Positions 5,616 through 6,417 of a DNA stretch of 6,417 bases are shown one piece after another (the stretch's first letter is position 1; every line of letters begins with the position of its first letter). The translations under genes and the position numbers were made by a program. This DNA comes from an uncultured Peptococcaceae bacterium (GTDB lineage: Bacteria > Bacillota > Peptococcia > Peptococcales > Peptococcaceae): assembly GCA_902496505.1 (NCBI GenBank), contig CABVBB010000128.1, positions 1 to 6,417 on the forward strand, read 5' to 3'. The notes beneath the pieces were generated by a model that saw nothing but the letters and a program-made list of their open reading frames with translations, made no database searches and was not told where the DNA came from.

Positions 5616-6417
5616 TCATCCCCTGTTCTTTTCTAGTTTAATTCCTGTGCTGGCCTCCACCCGTGCCAATAGGGTCTGTGCCTGCTGGAGATTTTGACGG
5701 ATGCGTTGCCCCTCTGCTGTTTCTGGCGCAAACTTTTGCAGCGCCTGCGCATAGCGCTCCGCCAAGCTGACCCGGCCAGTCTCCTGCACCAGCTTATCAG
5801 CCAAAAATACCACTGCCCGTTCGTCCAGCGCAGCGCCTGCTTCCGGTGAAAGATCCATATGCTCCTTGATCACCACCGCCACTGCCACGCGTCCCAACTC
5901 CTCTAACAAGGCCGCACCAGCCCAAGCATGCGCAGGCTTCAAGCGCAGAACGTCGTGCAGCAAAGCGCCTGCCTTGATCAAGGCTAGGTCAAGGGGCTTT
6001 CCCGCCTGCACCAAGGCTTCCCCGATCTCTCCCGCCATCTCTGCCACCGCCTGCGCGTGACGGATCACATGCGCAGGCGTGTGAGCCCAGGCTAAAATAT
6101 CCGCACACATCGCCGCATCAGGATAGGCCCAATGCTGCCAATAGGCCAGCAAACGTTCGTAATCGGCCGGCGTATCAGCATCCAGCGTACAGCCGCGATC
6201 CGGCACAGGGATATCTTCCTCAGCCGCCTGCCAAAGTGACAAGGCACCCTTAAGCCCGTCGTCTCCCTGATAATGCAGGATGCTTGCATAGCAGCGTTCA
6301 CTTATTAACGGCGGATGCTCTCTCTGTCCCCGGTAGAGCGGATAAAGGACCGCCGCGTTTCCTGCCATCGCTCCTTCCAGCAGCAGACGCAGCGTGTGGG
6401 GGGCGATCATCGGCATA
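5616..6417 (-). CDS. MobA/MocA-like nucleotidyltransferase fused to HD domain (5' end outside window)
   Basis: The visible part opens with MPMIAP. The base before that ATG is T, which fits a GAT codon and so the GDMP motif of MobA/MocA nucleotidyltransferases; the ATG is therefore internal and the catalytic N-terminus lies beyond the window. Residues 1-90 of the visible part look like the end of that fold (HPPLI at 34-38, LDADTPADY at 78-86). Residues 112-225 form an HD domain: H116/H120, the HD pair at 154-155 in ALLHDVLR, H186, and D207 in LADK. The nucleotidyltransferase family joins CMP or GMP to molybdopterin; HD proteins are metal-dependent phosphohydrolases. Substrate and nucleotide here are inferred from neighbours. 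It resembles the family I recall as 'DVU_1551 family NTP transferase', with an HD extension. Its stop lies 4 bases before the next start. Confidence 0.8.
   Translation of the reverse strand, partial: MPMIAPHTLRLLLEGAMAGNAAVLYPLYRGQREHPPLISERCYASILHYQGDDGLKGALSLWQAAEEDIPVPDRGCTLDADTPADYERLLAYWQHWAYPDAAMCADILAWAHTPAHVIRHAQAVAEMAGEIGEALVQAGKPLDLALIKAGALLHDVLRLKPAHAWAGAALLEELGRVAVAVVIKEHMDLSPEAGAALDERAVVFLADKLVQETGRVSLAERYAQALQKFAPETAEGQRIRQNLQQAQTLLARVEASTGIKLEKNRG
5619..5624 (-). promoter_or_regulatory. Ribosome binding site of the TrsS-like gene
   Basis: AGGGGA on the minus strand, 7 bases before ATG 5611 and overlapping the last two sense codons of the upstream HD gene. It shows that translation of the radical SAM gene starts at 5611, in the frame that is later broken, rather than at the internal ATG 5463. 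Confidence 0.65.

Overview
The window holds one tightly packed, entirely minus-strand operon segment, cut at both ends. It concerns assembly of a molybdenum cofactor (Moco) for a molybdenum hydroxylase, probably of the xanthine dehydrogenase / aldehyde oxidoreductase type. No gene-free stretch exceeds 27 bases, and no promoter, terminator, RNA gene, mobile element or CRISPR array is visible. The sequence is fairly GC-rich with strong AAGGAGG-like ribosome binding sites. That and the gene set (radical SAM, XdhC, PaaK-like ligase, O2-sensitive chemistry) suggest an anaerobe, plausibly a Negativicutes-type Firmicute. The taxon is an inference, not shown directly.

In transcription order (right to left): (1) 6417-5616, the C-terminal part of a MobA/MocA-like nucleotidyltransferase fused to an HD phosphohydrolase domain; (2) 5611-4303, a TrsS-like radical SAM protein split by an apparent one-base frameshift near 5441; (3) 4306-3101, a PaaK-like adenylate-forming ligase; (4) 3094 (more likely 3091)-2486, a histidine phosphatase of the phosphoglycerate mutase fold; (5) 2472-1411, an XdhC-family maturation factor; (6) 1383-349, a molybdopterin-binding MoaB/MoeA-like (MoCF) protein with a four-cysteine tail; (7) 334-1, the N-terminal two thirds of MoaC.

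MoaC makes cyclic pyranopterin monophosphate. The MoCF protein, the nucleotidyltransferase and XdhC would handle later steps: metal insertion or cofactor handling, CTP/GTP attachment, and delivery or sulfuration. The radical SAM protein, ligase, phosphatase and HD domain are not part of textbook Moco synthesis. From memory, genes 1-4 resemble a set near the aldehyde oxidoreductase of Desulfovibrio vulgaris (around DVU_1551-1559), whose biochemical role I do not know to be established. This four-enzyme module is the best candidate here for an undescribed system, perhaps an extra modification of the cofactor or of the hydroxylase. The hydroxylase itself is not in the window.
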